A stretch of DNA of 64,000 bases from JAFDYH01 sp049840875 (GTDB lineage: Bacteria > Bacteroidota > Bacteroidia > Chitinophagales > Chitinophagaceae): NCBI GenBank assembly GCA_049840875.1, contig JASGJE010000020.1, forward strand, positions 248,001 through 312,000. The letters run 5' to 3'. A program made the position numbers and the translations under genes. Of the stretch, positions 44,011 to 52,983 are shown piece by piece; the stretch's first letter is position 1, and each line of letters begins with the position of its first letter. Below the pieces are notes generated by a model. That model saw nothing but the letters and a program-made list of their open reading frames with translations. It made no database searches and had not been told where the DNA came from.

Positions 44011-45819
44011 ATGCCGGGACCGAGACTTTTTAAAAGGACATTGAACCTTGCCAGTATTGTAAAGCAACTCTGGCCTTTCGTAAAACCGTATCGTATAATG
44101 ATTGCCGGTACATTGGTGCTTACAATTATCGGTGCAGTAGTAGCGCAGGTAAATCCCTTTATCCTGAAATATACGGTTGATGAGGTTGCAATTCTATTGA
44201 ACTTGCCACAGCCAATGCATGAAGGAATGCGATTGATTGGCATGATTACGACAGTGCTTTTAATAAAGGAACTTGTAAATATTTTTATCCAATTCGGACA
44301 AAAATTCTATGGTGAAAAGATACGCATCAATGTAAGTAACGCACTTTCTCAAAAAGCAATTGCACGTATCTTAAGCTATAGTATGACCTTCTATGCTGAA
44401 CCCGAAAACCAGGCAGGAAGACTGCAAAGCCGCATCGACAGAGGTGTGGAAAGCCTGACAAAACTTGTACAGAATTTTTTTCTCGACATATTGCCGTTGT
44501 TTGCAAATTCTATTCTTGCGCTTGTGATAATGTTTATGAGCAGCAAATATGTTGGTCTTGTAGCATTAATGATTATTCCGGCATACTTCTATGTCAGTTA
44601 TCGCCAGGCAAATAAATTACAAGGTGTCCGCCGCAAACTTCGGCAAGGACGTGAAAATAAAAGCCATCGCCTGATAAGCCTTATCGATTCTATTGCCGTG
44701 ATTAAAAGTTTTGTGAGAGAGAAGGCAGAGGAGGAAAGGCATAATGAAATACAAGAAGACTTAACAAATAATCAGTTATACACCCGAAGAACGAATTTTA
44801 CGTACGATGGAATTAAAACATTTATTGAACAGGTCGGTGTTGCAATAGTAATTGTGTTATCAACCTGGCTGGTACTGGATCATCAGCTCAGTCTTGGGAC
44901 TATTATGTTACAGATCATGTTGCTGAACAACGTTTCAGCGCCAATCCGCCAGCTACATAGAATTTATGATGAAATAAACGATGCATTAATATATGCGGAA
45001 GGCTATTTCCAGATTATAGATGAACCTGAGATGGTGGAAGAATCTGGAAAGATAATACTGCATGATGCGAAAGGAACGTTTGAAATGAGAAACGTTGACT
45101 TTACGTATCCCAATGGAGTGAAAGCGTTGCATGACGTGAATTTAAGAATCGAGCACGGAAAGACAACTGCTCTTGTCGGACTGAGCGGTGCAGGTAAAAG
45201 CACAATTATCAGTTTGCTAAATAAATTCTATCAGCCGGATAAAGGAACTGTGTCATTGGATGATGTCGATTTGAACAATTACGAGAATAGTTCTTTCAGG
45301 AATGAAATCGGATTAGTGCTTCAGAGAAACCATATTTTCAAAGGAACTATTGAAAGTAATATACGCTATGGTAAGTTGGAAGCGTCGATGGATGAAATAA
45401 TCGTTGCGGCAAAAAAGGCGTATCTCCATGATCAGATAATGGATTTACCGCTACAATACAACAGCGACGCACAGTCACTGAGCGGCGGTCAGCAACAACG
45501 TATCGCTATCGCCCGCTTATTTTTAAAAGATCCACCGATTATTTTTCTAGACGAACCTACTGCCAGTCTCGATGCGATTGCGACAGAGCAAATCAAAAAT
45601 AGCCTTGACGCTATCAAGAAAGACAGAACAGTTATTATCATTTCACATTCTATATCTCAGATTGTTGATGCCGACATGATCTATGTGTTGAAGAATGGTA
45701 GAGTGGTAGAGAATGGCACACACGAAGAGCTCGTTCGTCAGCCGGGCACTTACAAAGAAATATTTGACGCGTCTGCCAGAAGTCTCAATATGGCAAGAAT
45801 AGCAAAGTTGTTTGATTAG
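44011..45819 (+). CDS. ABC exporter (fused membrane and ATP-binding domains)
   Basis: A 602-residue half-transporter of the type I exporter (ABCB/MsbA-like) family: six membrane helices in about residues 25-310, then the nucleotide-binding domain with Walker A GLSGAGKST near residue 391, signature LSGGQQQR near 490, Walker B IIFLDEPTAS and a switch histidine in IIISHS. It should act as a homodimer exporting a lipid, peptide or drug; nothing in the sequence fixes which. It lies 100 bp after the PadR/permease pair, probably a separate unit. Confidence 0.93.
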   Translation: MPGPRLFKRTLNLASIVKQLWPFVKPYRIMIAGTLVLTIIGAVVAQVNPFILKYTVDEVAILLNLPQPMHEGMRLIGMITTVLLIKELVNIFIQFGQKFYGEKIRINVSNALSQKAIARILSYSMTFYAEPENQAGRLQSRIDRGVESLTKLVQNFFLDILPLFANSILALVIMFMSSKYVGLVALMIIPAYFYVSYRQANKLQGVRRKLRQGRENKSHRLISLIDSIAVIKSFVREKAEEERHNEIQEDLTNNQLYTRRTNFTYDGIKTFIEQVGVAIVIVLSTWLVLDHQLSLGTIMLQIMLLNNVSAPIRQLHRIYDEINDALIYAEGYFQIIDEPEMVEESGKIILHDAKGTFEMRNVDFTYPNGVKALHDVNLRIEHGKTTALVGLSGAGKSTIISLLNKFYQPDKGTVSLDDVDLNNYENSSFRNEIGLVLQRNHIFKGTIESNIRYGKLEASMDEIIVAAKKAYLHDQIMDLPLQYNSDAQSLSGGQQQRIAIARLFLKDPPIIFLDEPTASLDAIATEQIKNSLDAIKKDRTVIIISHSISQIVDADMIYVLKNGRVVENGTHEELVRQPGTYKEIFDASARSLNMARIAKLFD

Positions 45820-45852
45820 CGATTTAATTAGGAAAGCAATCTTTTGGTTAAG

Positions 45853-46608
45853 TTATTTGCTTCCTATCTTTTTCAACATTTCTGAAAATGCCTCCGGCGC
45901 TGACCATTGCGCATTATGATCGGCTTCTAATTGCAATACTGGCCAACCTTTCTTCTTTGCACGTTCAGCCTGTGCAGCAAAATCATCATCCTTTGCTTCC
46001 TTTCCTTTTTCAACAGTCAGTATGTAAGTTGTTGGAAGTTTCAACCTGAGATCGTTATGTAAGTGGATAGTGTCTGTGAACGTCTTTACAGAATGAGGAA
46101 CATCTTTGGGCGGCATTTTTCCTTCTGGCACCCATGAAGGCACCAGGAAACCATTCTTTGCCATCGACATTATTCTATCGGCACGGCCACCTTGTATTGT
46201 AGCAACGCTTTCGCCATCATCAGGCACAAAAGCATCGACGTATATGAGCTTTGAAATTCTTCCGGGTAAACTATCCGCAACACCAGTTACCACCATACCT
46301 CCATAACTATGGCCTACGAGTATTACATCGTGAAGGTCTTCATACAAGATTGTGTTCACTATGTCTTTGATATGTGTGCTCAATCCTACTTCAGCCGAAG
46401 CAAGATGTGCCCGTTCGCCCTGGCCTGTTAATGTCGGACGATAAACTTTACAGCCTTTTGCAGTAAGTAACGAATCAACTTTTTTGAATGCCCAGCCACC
46501 GCCCCATGCGCCATGAACTATCACATAAACTGGTTTACTGTTTGATTGAGAAAAAGAAAAATGAAAACAGTATGTACTTAATGCCAATAAAAGCAAGACT
46601 CGTTTCAT
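45853..46608 (-). CDS. Secreted alpha/beta hydrolase
   Basis: A 251-residue alpha/beta hydrolase with a signal peptide (MKRVLLLLALSTYCFHFSFS). Conserved features are VIVHGAWGGGWAF (oxyanion hole), the nucleophile elbow GHSYGGMV and a C-terminal histidine in LEADHNAQ. It resembles the salicylate-esterase/hydroxynitrile-lyase-like subgroup. The ATG at 46608 starts the signal peptide; an upstream in-frame ATG at 46686 adds 26 residues that do not look like an export signal. Confidence 0.85.
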   Translation of the reverse strand: MKRVLLLLALSTYCFHFSFSQSNSKPVYVIVHGAWGGGWAFKKVDSLLTAKGCKVYRPTLTGQGERAHLASAEVGLSTHIKDIVNTILYEDLHDVILVGHSYGGMVVTGVADSLPGRISKLIYVDAFVPDDGESVATIQGGRADRIMSMAKNGFLVPSWVPEGKMPPKDVPHSVKTFTDTIHLHNDLRLKLPTTYILTVEKGKEAKDDDFAAQAERAKKKGWPVLQLEADHNAQWSAPEAFSEMLKKIGSK

Positions 46609-46750
46609 TATGTATAAATTTTCGGTTGGTGCTTGAAGGTAGGAATAATTGCCTGTAAATAACGATGCATCTGGTAAGAGGCACAATTACTTCAGAAACA
46701 GAAATCGCAATCAACATTTACTTCAACGCTTGTCTTCCGAATCATTCCAG

Positions 46751-47047
46751 TCATGCCTTCAGCAATTCAGTCAGCTTTTTATTAATTGTGTCTTTGATAG
46801 CTCCTTGAAACAACGTCAGTGAAAACGGAAGTTTTGCATCGATATCAACTGAATTATTGTTTACAACTGTCTCACCTGTCAGTGTATACCCCATTGCACT
46901 AAATTCAAAAACGCCCTTATTCTCTTGCCAGTCTTCTTTTGCGCTGGTGATGCGCCCGGCGTTTTCCTCAGTAAGTTGACTGATCAAGCCTTTTACTCGT
47001 TTTAGCGCTTCCTCCTGTGTCAATTCGTGTTTTACAGATAAAGTCAT
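46751..47047 (-). CDS. Polyhydroxyalkanoate-system family protein
   Basis: A small protein of about 98 residues matching the polyhydroxyalkanoic acid system family: KHELTQEEALKRVKGLISQL, then GYTLTGETVV and KLPFSLTLFQGAIKDTINKKL. The family is named for proteins linked to PHA granules, but no PHA synthase is in the window, so a granule role is uncertain. The ATG at 47047 is preferred to a TTG 45 bp upstream. Confidence 0.8.
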   Translation of the reverse strand: MTLSVKHELTQEEALKRVKGLISQLTEENAGRITSAKEDWQENKGVFEFSAMGYTLTGETVVNNNSVDIDAKLPFSLTLFQGAIKDTINKKLTELLKA

Positions 47048-47104
47048 TATAATTTTCTTTACGTTAAAGTAAACGGAACATTCAACGATCAATTAACCAG
47101 GGTG

Positions 47105-47122
47105 TAAAATAAGCTTATTTTA
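47105..47122. promoter_or_regulatory. Perfect 18-bp palindrome between divergent genes
   Basis: TAAAATAAGCTTATTTTA is a perfect 18-bp palindrome. It lies 57 bp upstream of the PHA-family gene (minus) and about 100 bp upstream of the GH172 gene (plus), a good position for a shared operator. The AT richness makes chance more likely than for a GC-rich palindrome of equal length. Confidence 0.45.
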
Positions 47123-47224
47123 TTGAGACTATCCGGTTGTTTGCCATGAAGCGTGGCTGTAGACAGGCAATGCCAAAAAAACATTTCTTACATTTAGTTA
47201 ATTCCGTTTCTTAAATTATTTGTT

Positions 47225-48829
47225 ATGCCAATCACACACGCTTCCGTTCTGGCAAAGAATTGTCAGCAACTGTTACTTATTCTTTTGCTCATGACCTTCC
47301 TTCAGTATAGTAGTTCATCACAAGATTTGATGAGCCTTACACAACTGAGTGGTGGCAAGTCCAAAGCAATTACTTCTGCTGATCCTGACCCAAATAGTAA
47401 CTCAGATCGTATTAAATACATTACGCCAGGTGAAACGAAGGTGTTAGCTGACATACAAGGAACCGGAATAATTAAGCATATATGGTTAACGTTTAGTGAA
47501 GCAAGACCCAACTGGTTGGAAGCAGGTGGATCTGCAAGGCCCGATGAAATCGTTCTGCGCATGTACTGGGACGATAGTAAAGAACCTGCTGTAGAAGCGC
47601 CTCTCGGTGATTTTTTTGCGGCTGGTTTTGGAGAACGGCATGAAATAAAATCAGTACCGGTACAGGTTGAAGGCGGCGATGGGTATAACTGTTACTGGCC
47701 TATGCCTTTCAACAAACATGCAATTATAACGGTAACAAATGAGGGGAAAAAGAATGTACGCAGTTTTTATTACCACATTGATTATTCAGAAGAAAAAATG
47801 CTGCCTGCGAAAACAGCCTACTTCTGTGCACAATACCGGAATGAATTTCCTGAAAAAACCGGAAAAGACTATTTGATACTCGACGCGGAAGGAGAAGGAC
47901 AATATGTTGGAACAGTAATGTCTGTTCGTTCAAGAAGTCCATTCTGGTTTGGTGAAGGCGATGCAAAGTTTTATATCGACGGCGATAAGAAACCGACGAT
48001 ACAAGGTACAGGTACAGAAGATTATTTTTTAATGGCGTGGGGATTGAATCAAACGCAGTTTCCTTATTATGGTTGTAACTATATGAGTACGGATTTTGAA
48101 GACCTTGGTGTGCAATACAATATGTATCGCTGGCATATCGCCGACCCTGTGCAGTTTACAAAATCGCTTCGTTTTGAGATCGAACATACCGGCTGGATAA
48201 GCGCCGATGAAACGGAAAGCGGTAAAGTGGAAGGACATGTGGAACGTGAAGATGATATGGCAACTGTTGCATTCTGGTACCAGGTTGGTCAGCCGAAGCG
48301 ATATACAAAACTACCGCCGCTGGCTATGCGCAGTTTACCCAACCTGGATTCAATAATAGAAGGGAAAACGATGCTAACGACAGCAAAACATTCACCCGGT
48401 GTATTGGAGTTACAAAAGGGCTACGACTGGACGGGAGATGGTCAAATACTTTTTCAACCAGCAAGCGATGAACCAATGTTAGAAACAGAATTTACTATAA
48501 CCAAAGAAGAATACCGTGGTTTGATACTCCGCTTTACGTATGCGGAGGACTATGGTATTTATCGCATCTTCCTTGATGGAAAAAATATCAGTCAGCCGGA
48601 AGATTATATGGCCGGTCAGAAATTAAAAGACTATGATTTTTATTCGAAAGAATTGCAGGTAAAAGATATTTACCTGGGTAGTTTTAAATTGCCGGTGGGA
48701 AAACATCAATTACGTCTTGTTTGTGTCGGCCGCAATCCATTGGCAACCGGTAATTATCTCGGCTTCGACTCTGTGCGATTAAGAGAGAGATGGAATAAGA
48801 AAAGAAAATTGCTAAAGGCAATTAACTGA
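47225..48829 (+). CDS. DUF2961 / GH172 family glycoside hydrolase
   Basis: A 534-residue exported protein; the N-terminal hydrophobic stretch (LLILLLMTFLQYSSSS) is a signal peptide. The DUF2961 core (about 40-365) includes GTGIIKHIWLTF, the VEAPLGDFFAAGFGE segment, YNCYWPMPF and QGTGTEDYF. This family is GH172, with known members acting on difructose anhydride or arabinofuranosides. About 170 C-terminal residues (a probable beta-sandwich or carbohydrate-binding module) extend beyond the core. The substrate is not determinable. Confidence 0.88.
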   Translation: MPITHASVLAKNCQQLLLILLLMTFLQYSSSSQDLMSLTQLSGGKSKAITSADPDPNSNSDRIKYITPGETKVLADIQGTGIIKHIWLTFSEARPNWLEAGGSARPDEIVLRMYWDDSKEPAVEAPLGDFFAAGFGERHEIKSVPVQVEGGDGYNCYWPMPFNKHAIITVTNEGKKNVRSFYYHIDYSEEKMLPAKTAYFCAQYRNEFPEKTGKDYLILDAEGEGQYVGTVMSVRSRSPFWFGEGDAKFYIDGDKKPTIQGTGTEDYFLMAWGLNQTQFPYYGCNYMSTDFEDLGVQYNMYRWHIADPVQFTKSLRFEIEHTGWISADETESGKVEGHVEREDDMATVAFWYQVGQPKRYTKLPPLAMRSLPNLDSIIEGKTMLTTAKHSPGVLELQKGYDWTGDGQILFQPASDEPMLETEFTITKEEYRGLILRFTYAEDYGIYRIFLDGKNISQPEDYMAGQKLKDYDFYSKELQVKDIYLGSFKLPVGKHQLRLVCVGRNPLATGNYLGFDSVRLRERWNKKRKLLKAIN

Positions 48830-48850
48830 TAAATTTATCTTGTTAATAAC

Positions 48851-48866
48851 GTAAAACCTGTTTTAC
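48851..48866. terminator. Small hairpin between convergent genes
   Basis: GTAAAA cctg TTTTAC is a 6-bp stem with a 4-base loop, between the GH172 stop (48829) and the convergent DUF4337 stop (48883). It is too short and AT-rich to be a sure terminator. Confidence 0.35.
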
Positions 48867-48882
48867 CAAAGAGAATGGTTTA

Positions 48883-49452
48883 TTACCCCAATATCCTGGA
48901 AATAAAATCCGAATGAAGACTGATTTTCATAAAAGCTGTTAAGCCGAGTATTATACCAATCAAACTCACGACACTTGAAAATGTCAGTAACCACTTTTTT
49001 TGCGTGAGTGAAGTAATGCCGAACATGGCAATTGAAATTGTAAGCAATGCTTCTGTCATGTCAAACTGGTCGTCGAAAAGATTAATATCGTCATATTCTT
49101 TTCCGTAAGCTTCGGCCTGCGTTTTTATTTCAGCTTTTTCTTTTTCATACCTGGCAACGATCTCTTCATATTTTTTAATAACCGTGTCATTGCCCTGCAC
49201 ATGCTGTAGTTTCATTAACTCGAGTGTGTTCTCGGCAATCGACTGCTTTGTGCTCTTCGCCTGGAAATAAGACCATTCGTCAATGGCATGTGCCTGGGCC
49301 TGCGACATGGCCTGAACAATGTTGCCATCCTTTACATTGCAAAGGGCCATGAATGTAGCCGTAATAGCAACAAAAAGTGCGACTCTCGAATTGATTTTAC
49401 TTTTTGAGGCTTGCTCTAATGGCTCCTGGATTGTTTCAGATATTTCGCTCAT
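48883..49452 (-). CDS. DUF4337 family protein
   Basis: A 189-residue protein with an N-terminal cytoplasmic part, a first membrane helix (RVALFVAITATFMALCNV), a helical linker with WSYFQAKSTKQSIAENTLEL and a KYEEIVARYEKEKAEI coiled coil, and two C-terminal helices. This is the layout of DUF4337, a family without assigned function. A good promoter lies upstream at 49529-49560. Confidence 0.85.
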   Translation of the reverse strand: MSEISETIQEPLEQASKSKINSRVALFVAITATFMALCNVKDGNIVQAMSQAQAHAIDEWSYFQAKSTKQSIAENTLELMKLQHVQGNDTVIKKYEEIVARYEKEKAEIKTQAEAYGKEYDDINLFDDQFDMTEALLTISIAMFGITSLTQKKWLLTFSSVVSLIGIILGLTAFMKISLHSDFISRILG

Positions 49453-49528
49453 AGTTAATGGCTTTTAAAAAATGTCAAACAGATTGATTAATTGTAGATC
49501 TTTTGGTTGGCGAATGGGAGGGGATTTG

Positions 49529-49560
49529 CAAATGTAGGTTTCGTTATTCTCAGCAGGCAA
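49529..49560 (-). promoter_or_regulatory. Promoter of the DUF4337 gene (TTG N21 TACATTTG)
   Basis: On the minus strand TTG (49560-49558) is followed after 21 bp by TACATTTG (49536-49529), an exact -7 match with good spacing. The start site is expected near 49525, with a leader of about 70 bases. Confidence 0.65.
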
Positions 49561-49678
49561 CCTTTCGCGATAATTATTTTATTACAAAAGATATGGTTAG
49601 ATGCCGGGAGAATATTTTTCTTACTAAATTTAAAAACCTTATTGTTTATTCATCTTAACTGCTTGCTAAATATCTGTT

Positions 49679-51856
49679 ATGAAAAAATTGCTGGTTGTCT
49701 TTATTCTTTTAGCTGGTATTTTTTGGTTGTCCTGTAAAAACGAAACAACTACCGAGGGAAAAGATTATAGTGGATGGACAACATATGCCGGATCGAAAGA
49801 TGGCATCCGTTATTCTTCCAATACGCAAATAGATACGTCAAACGTAAATCAATTGAAGATAGCATGGACATTCAGCACTGGCGATAAGGATACCGGCAAT
49901 CGCACGCAGATTCAATGTAACCCGATTGTAGTTGATGGTATTCTTTATGGCGTTTCTCCTCAATTGAAATTGTTCGCACTGAACGCGGCCACCGGTGAGC
50001 GCAAATGGATATTTGATCCTGCGAATGAGGACACTGCTTCCAGGAATGATCCCTTCGCTTACTATAAAATTTCAAGGGGTGTAATGTATTGGCAGGATAA
50101 AGATGATAAACGTGTGTTTTATAGCGTTGGAGGAAAAACATATTCCATCAACGCCAATGACGGTAAACCAGTCCGGAGTTTTGGTAAAGGCGGATATATT
50201 GATCTTGCGGAGAATCTCGATAAAGACGGTGTTGCTACTTCTTTCGTTTCAGGCACTACACCCGGTATTATCTATAAAGACCTGATTATACTTGGCGCCC
50301 GTGTATCCGAGTCAGCAGATGCCGCACCCGGGCATGTGCGTGCATTTGATGTACGCACGGGGCAGCGCAAATGGATATTTCATACGATACCACATCCCGG
50401 CGAAACGGGTTATGATACATGGCCTGATAAAGACGCTTATAAAAAATTAGGCGGCGCTAATAGTTGGCCGGGCATGGCATTGGATGAGGCAAAGGGAATA
50501 TTGTATGTGCCAACCGGCTCAGTCGGTGGCGACTTTTACGGCGGTATACGTAAGGGACAAAATCTTTTCGGCAATTCATTGATTGCTTTAGATGCAACGA
50601 CCGGTAAATATCTATGGCATTACCAGGTGATTCATCATGACCTTTGGGATAGAGACCTTCCCGCCAATCCAAACCTTCTAACGGTGAAGCATGATGGAAA
50701 AGACATAGAAGCGGTAGCACAGATCACCAAACACGGTTATGTTTTTTTATTTGACAGAAATAGCGGCAAGCCTATTTTCCCGATTGAAGAGAAAGCATTT
50801 CCATCGTCTGATTTAGCAGGTGAAGAGACATGGCCTACACAACCAATTCCGACATTGCCAGAGCCGTTTGCAAGACAACATTTCAATCCAGAAGATGTAA
50901 CTAACATCGATTCGGCAACACATACAGACATGCTGGAGAAATACAACAAAGTGAAAGGACGCACAATGTTTATGCCTCCCAGTAAAGAAGGCGTTTGGAT
51001 ATTTCCGGGATTTGATGGAGGTGGGGAGTGGGGCGGCTCTGCTGTTGACCCTGCTTCGGGAATTTTATACGTCAATAGTACTGAACTTCCATGGTCATTG
51101 ACAATGATTGATGTGCCGAAAGATAGAAGCAAATCTTTTTCTATGAAGACGCTTGGTGGTGAAGTGTATGGTAAATATTGTATCAGTTGTCATGGTCCAG
51201 AGAGAAAAGGGAATGGCAGTTCTTATCCATCATTGATTGGCATCGAAAGAAAGTATAATGAAGAGCAGGTCAGCCAGGTTATTTCAAATGGTAAGAACAT
51301 GATGCCTGCATTCAAACAAATGAATGAGAACGAAAAAACCGCTTTGCTTACTTTTATCCTTAATAAACCAGATAAAGAGCCATCTTCGGAACTGGTATCT
51401 GCACTGCATCAAAAAACGATTTTGGATGAAGTACCTTATGTGATGACCGGCTATAATCGCTTCTATGATAAAAATGGATACCCTGGCATTACGCCACCAT
51501 GGGGAACATTGAACGCTGTTGATCTTAATTCCGGTAAACTATTATGGAAAGTGCCACTGGGAGAATATCCCGAATTGACAAAAAGAGGAATAGCGCCGAC
51601 AGGAACAGAGAATTATGGCGGCCCTGCAGTTACTAAAGGAGGACTTGTATTTATTGCCGCTACAAAAGATTCAAAGATCAGGGCGTTCAATAAAAATACA
51701 GGTAAAGTGTTGTGGGAAGCGGATTTACCTGTTCCCGGTTATGCGACACCGTCAGTATATAGTTTGAATGGAAAAGAATACATTGTTATCGCTTGCGGTG
51801 GTGGCAAACTTGGTAGTAAATCCGGCGACAGTTATGTTGCATTTGCGCTGCCATAA
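49679..51856 (+). CDS. PQQ-dependent dehydrogenase with internal cytochrome c domain, lipoprotein
   Basis: A 725-residue quinoprotein. The N terminus has a lipobox-like signal (GIFWLSCKN), so it is probably a lipoprotein facing the periplasm. Residues about 30-490 form most of an eight-bladed propeller (repeated W-motifs such as GERKWIF and GQRKWIF). A cytochrome c domain is inserted at about 490-575 with CISCH (C501, C504, H505) and an axial Met at 541 or 542. The final blades follow. It oxidises a sugar or alcohol and passes electrons to its own heme; the substrate is not readable. PQQ synthesis genes are absent from the window. Confidence 0.9.
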   Translation: MKKLLVVFILLAGIFWLSCKNETTTEGKDYSGWTTYAGSKDGIRYSSNTQIDTSNVNQLKIAWTFSTGDKDTGNRTQIQCNPIVVDGILYGVSPQLKLFALNAATGERKWIFDPANEDTASRNDPFAYYKISRGVMYWQDKDDKRVFYSVGGKTYSINANDGKPVRSFGKGGYIDLAENLDKDGVATSFVSGTTPGIIYKDLIILGARVSESADAAPGHVRAFDVRTGQRKWIFHTIPHPGETGYDTWPDKDAYKKLGGANSWPGMALDEAKGILYVPTGSVGGDFYGGIRKGQNLFGNSLIALDATTGKYLWHYQVIHHDLWDRDLPANPNLLTVKHDGKDIEAVAQITKHGYVFLFDRNSGKPIFPIEEKAFPSSDLAGEETWPTQPIPTLPEPFARQHFNPEDVTNIDSATHTDMLEKYNKVKGRTMFMPPSKEGVWIFPGFDGGGEWGGSAVDPASGILYVNSTELPWSLTMIDVPKDRSKSFSMKTLGGEVYGKYCISCHGPERKGNGSSYPSLIGIERKYNEEQVSQVISNGKNMMPAFKQMNENEKTALLTFILNKPDKEPSSELVSALHQKTILDEVPYVMTGYNRFYDKNGYPGITPPWGTLNAVDLNSGKLLWKVPLGEYPELTKRGIAPTGTENYGGPAVTKGGLVFIAATKDSKIRAFNKNTGKVLWEADLPVPGYATPSVYSLNGKEYIVIACGGGKLGSKSGDSYVAFALP

Positions 51857-51998
51857 GAAGTGAATAGTGAAAGATGAGGAGAAGACCGGGAGACCAAAAG
51901 TCGGAAAAAACAGAGACAATCGGTAATAGTCAATTATCAATAACAAATGGTGAATAGAAGATACTTTATGCCTATGTGCCTCGTTGCCTTCTCACTTT

Positions 51999-52847
51999 TC
52001 ATTTTTCACTGGTAACTTTCGCTGCTTCCCAACCAATGATTGCTGTTTTTCTGGTGCTTCCCCAATGATATTGTCCGAATGAACCTGTTGATTGAATCAC
52101 ACGATGGCAAGGAATAATAAAAGCAACCGGATTGTCACCGATAGCAGTGCCAACGGCTCTTGATGCTGAAGGTTTGTCAATTTTTGCTGCAATTGATCCG
52201 TAAGTCGACAATTGTCCAACCGGAATTTTCAGCAAAGTGTCCCACACTTTTAATTGAAAACCTGTTCCCTTAACATGCAGCTTGATTTCATTCAGTTTGT
52301 TCCAGTCTTTAGTAAAGATATAAAGCGCATTTTGCTGAATCATGTCGACAACCTGGTGATACGTCGCGTTGGGGAATTGGTTTTGCAATTCAGCAAACGT
52401 TGCTTCTTCATCATCGGCGAAAGCCATGTAACAAATCCCTTTTGGTGTGGATGCCACTATTATTTTGCCAAAAGGGCTTTCTGCAAAACTGTAATTGATA
52501 TTGAGATTTTCTCCGCCGTTTTTAAACTCACCGGGTGTCATTCCTTCTATTTTGATAAATAAATCATGCAAACGCCCTGTGCCGGATAACCCGGTTTCAA
52601 AAGCAGCATCGAATAAAGTGGCTTGTTTTTCTTTCAATAGATTCTTTGCATGTTCTACACTGATAAACTGAAGAAATTTTTTTGGACTTACACCGGCCCA
52701 TTCAGTAAATAATCGTTGGAAGTGAAAAGGACTTAGATGAATTTGTTCCGCTACTTTATCTAAATCAGGTTGGTCTTTAAAGTTTGTTCTGATATAATCA
52801 ATCGCTTCCGATATTCGTTGATAGTTAACGTCATTTTGCGTGTTCAT
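51999..52847 (-). CDS. AraC-type HTH fused to O6-alkylguanine DNA methyltransferase (Ada-like)
   Basis: A 282-residue Ada-like protein: an AraC helix-turn-helix domain (about 8-110, with HLSPFHFQRLFTEWAG) followed by a methylguanine methyltransferase domain with the active-site PCHRV, C247. The N-terminal zinc/phosphotriester cysteine domain of E. coli Ada is missing, so it can repair O6-alkylguanine but not sense methylphosphotriesters in the Ada manner. A good promoter is at 52866-52895. Confidence 0.92.
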   Translation of the reverse strand: MNTQNDVNYQRISEAIDYIRTNFKDQPDLDKVAEQIHLSPFHFQRLFTEWAGVSPKKFLQFISVEHAKNLLKEKQATLFDAAFETGLSGTGRLHDLFIKIEGMTPGEFKNGGENLNINYSFAESPFGKIIVASTPKGICYMAFADDEEATFAELQNQFPNATYHQVVDMIQQNALYIFTKDWNKLNEIKLHVKGTGFQLKVWDTLLKIPVGQLSTYGSIAAKIDKPSASRAVGTAIGDNPVAFIIPCHRVIQSTGSFGQYHWGSTRKTAIIGWEAAKVTSEK

Positions 52848-52865
52848 TGTGCCTTGTTTGTTTCA

Positions 52866-52895
52866 CAAAACTATCGCCCCACACTTTGCTACAAA
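52866..52895 (-). promoter_or_regulatory. Promoter of the Ada-like gene (TTTG N18 TAGTTTTG)
   Basis: On the minus strand TTTG (52895-52892) and TAGTTTTG (52873-52866) are 18 bp apart. The start site falls near 52862, about 15 bases before the ATG at 52847. Confidence 0.6.
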
Positions 52896-52983
52896 ACCCG
52901 AAACTTGCGGTGTTTTTTGTGTTTGTAATGCCTCAATTTTTATCGAAGAAAATGTAAAAGATCCAGTTATGGTATACACCGAC

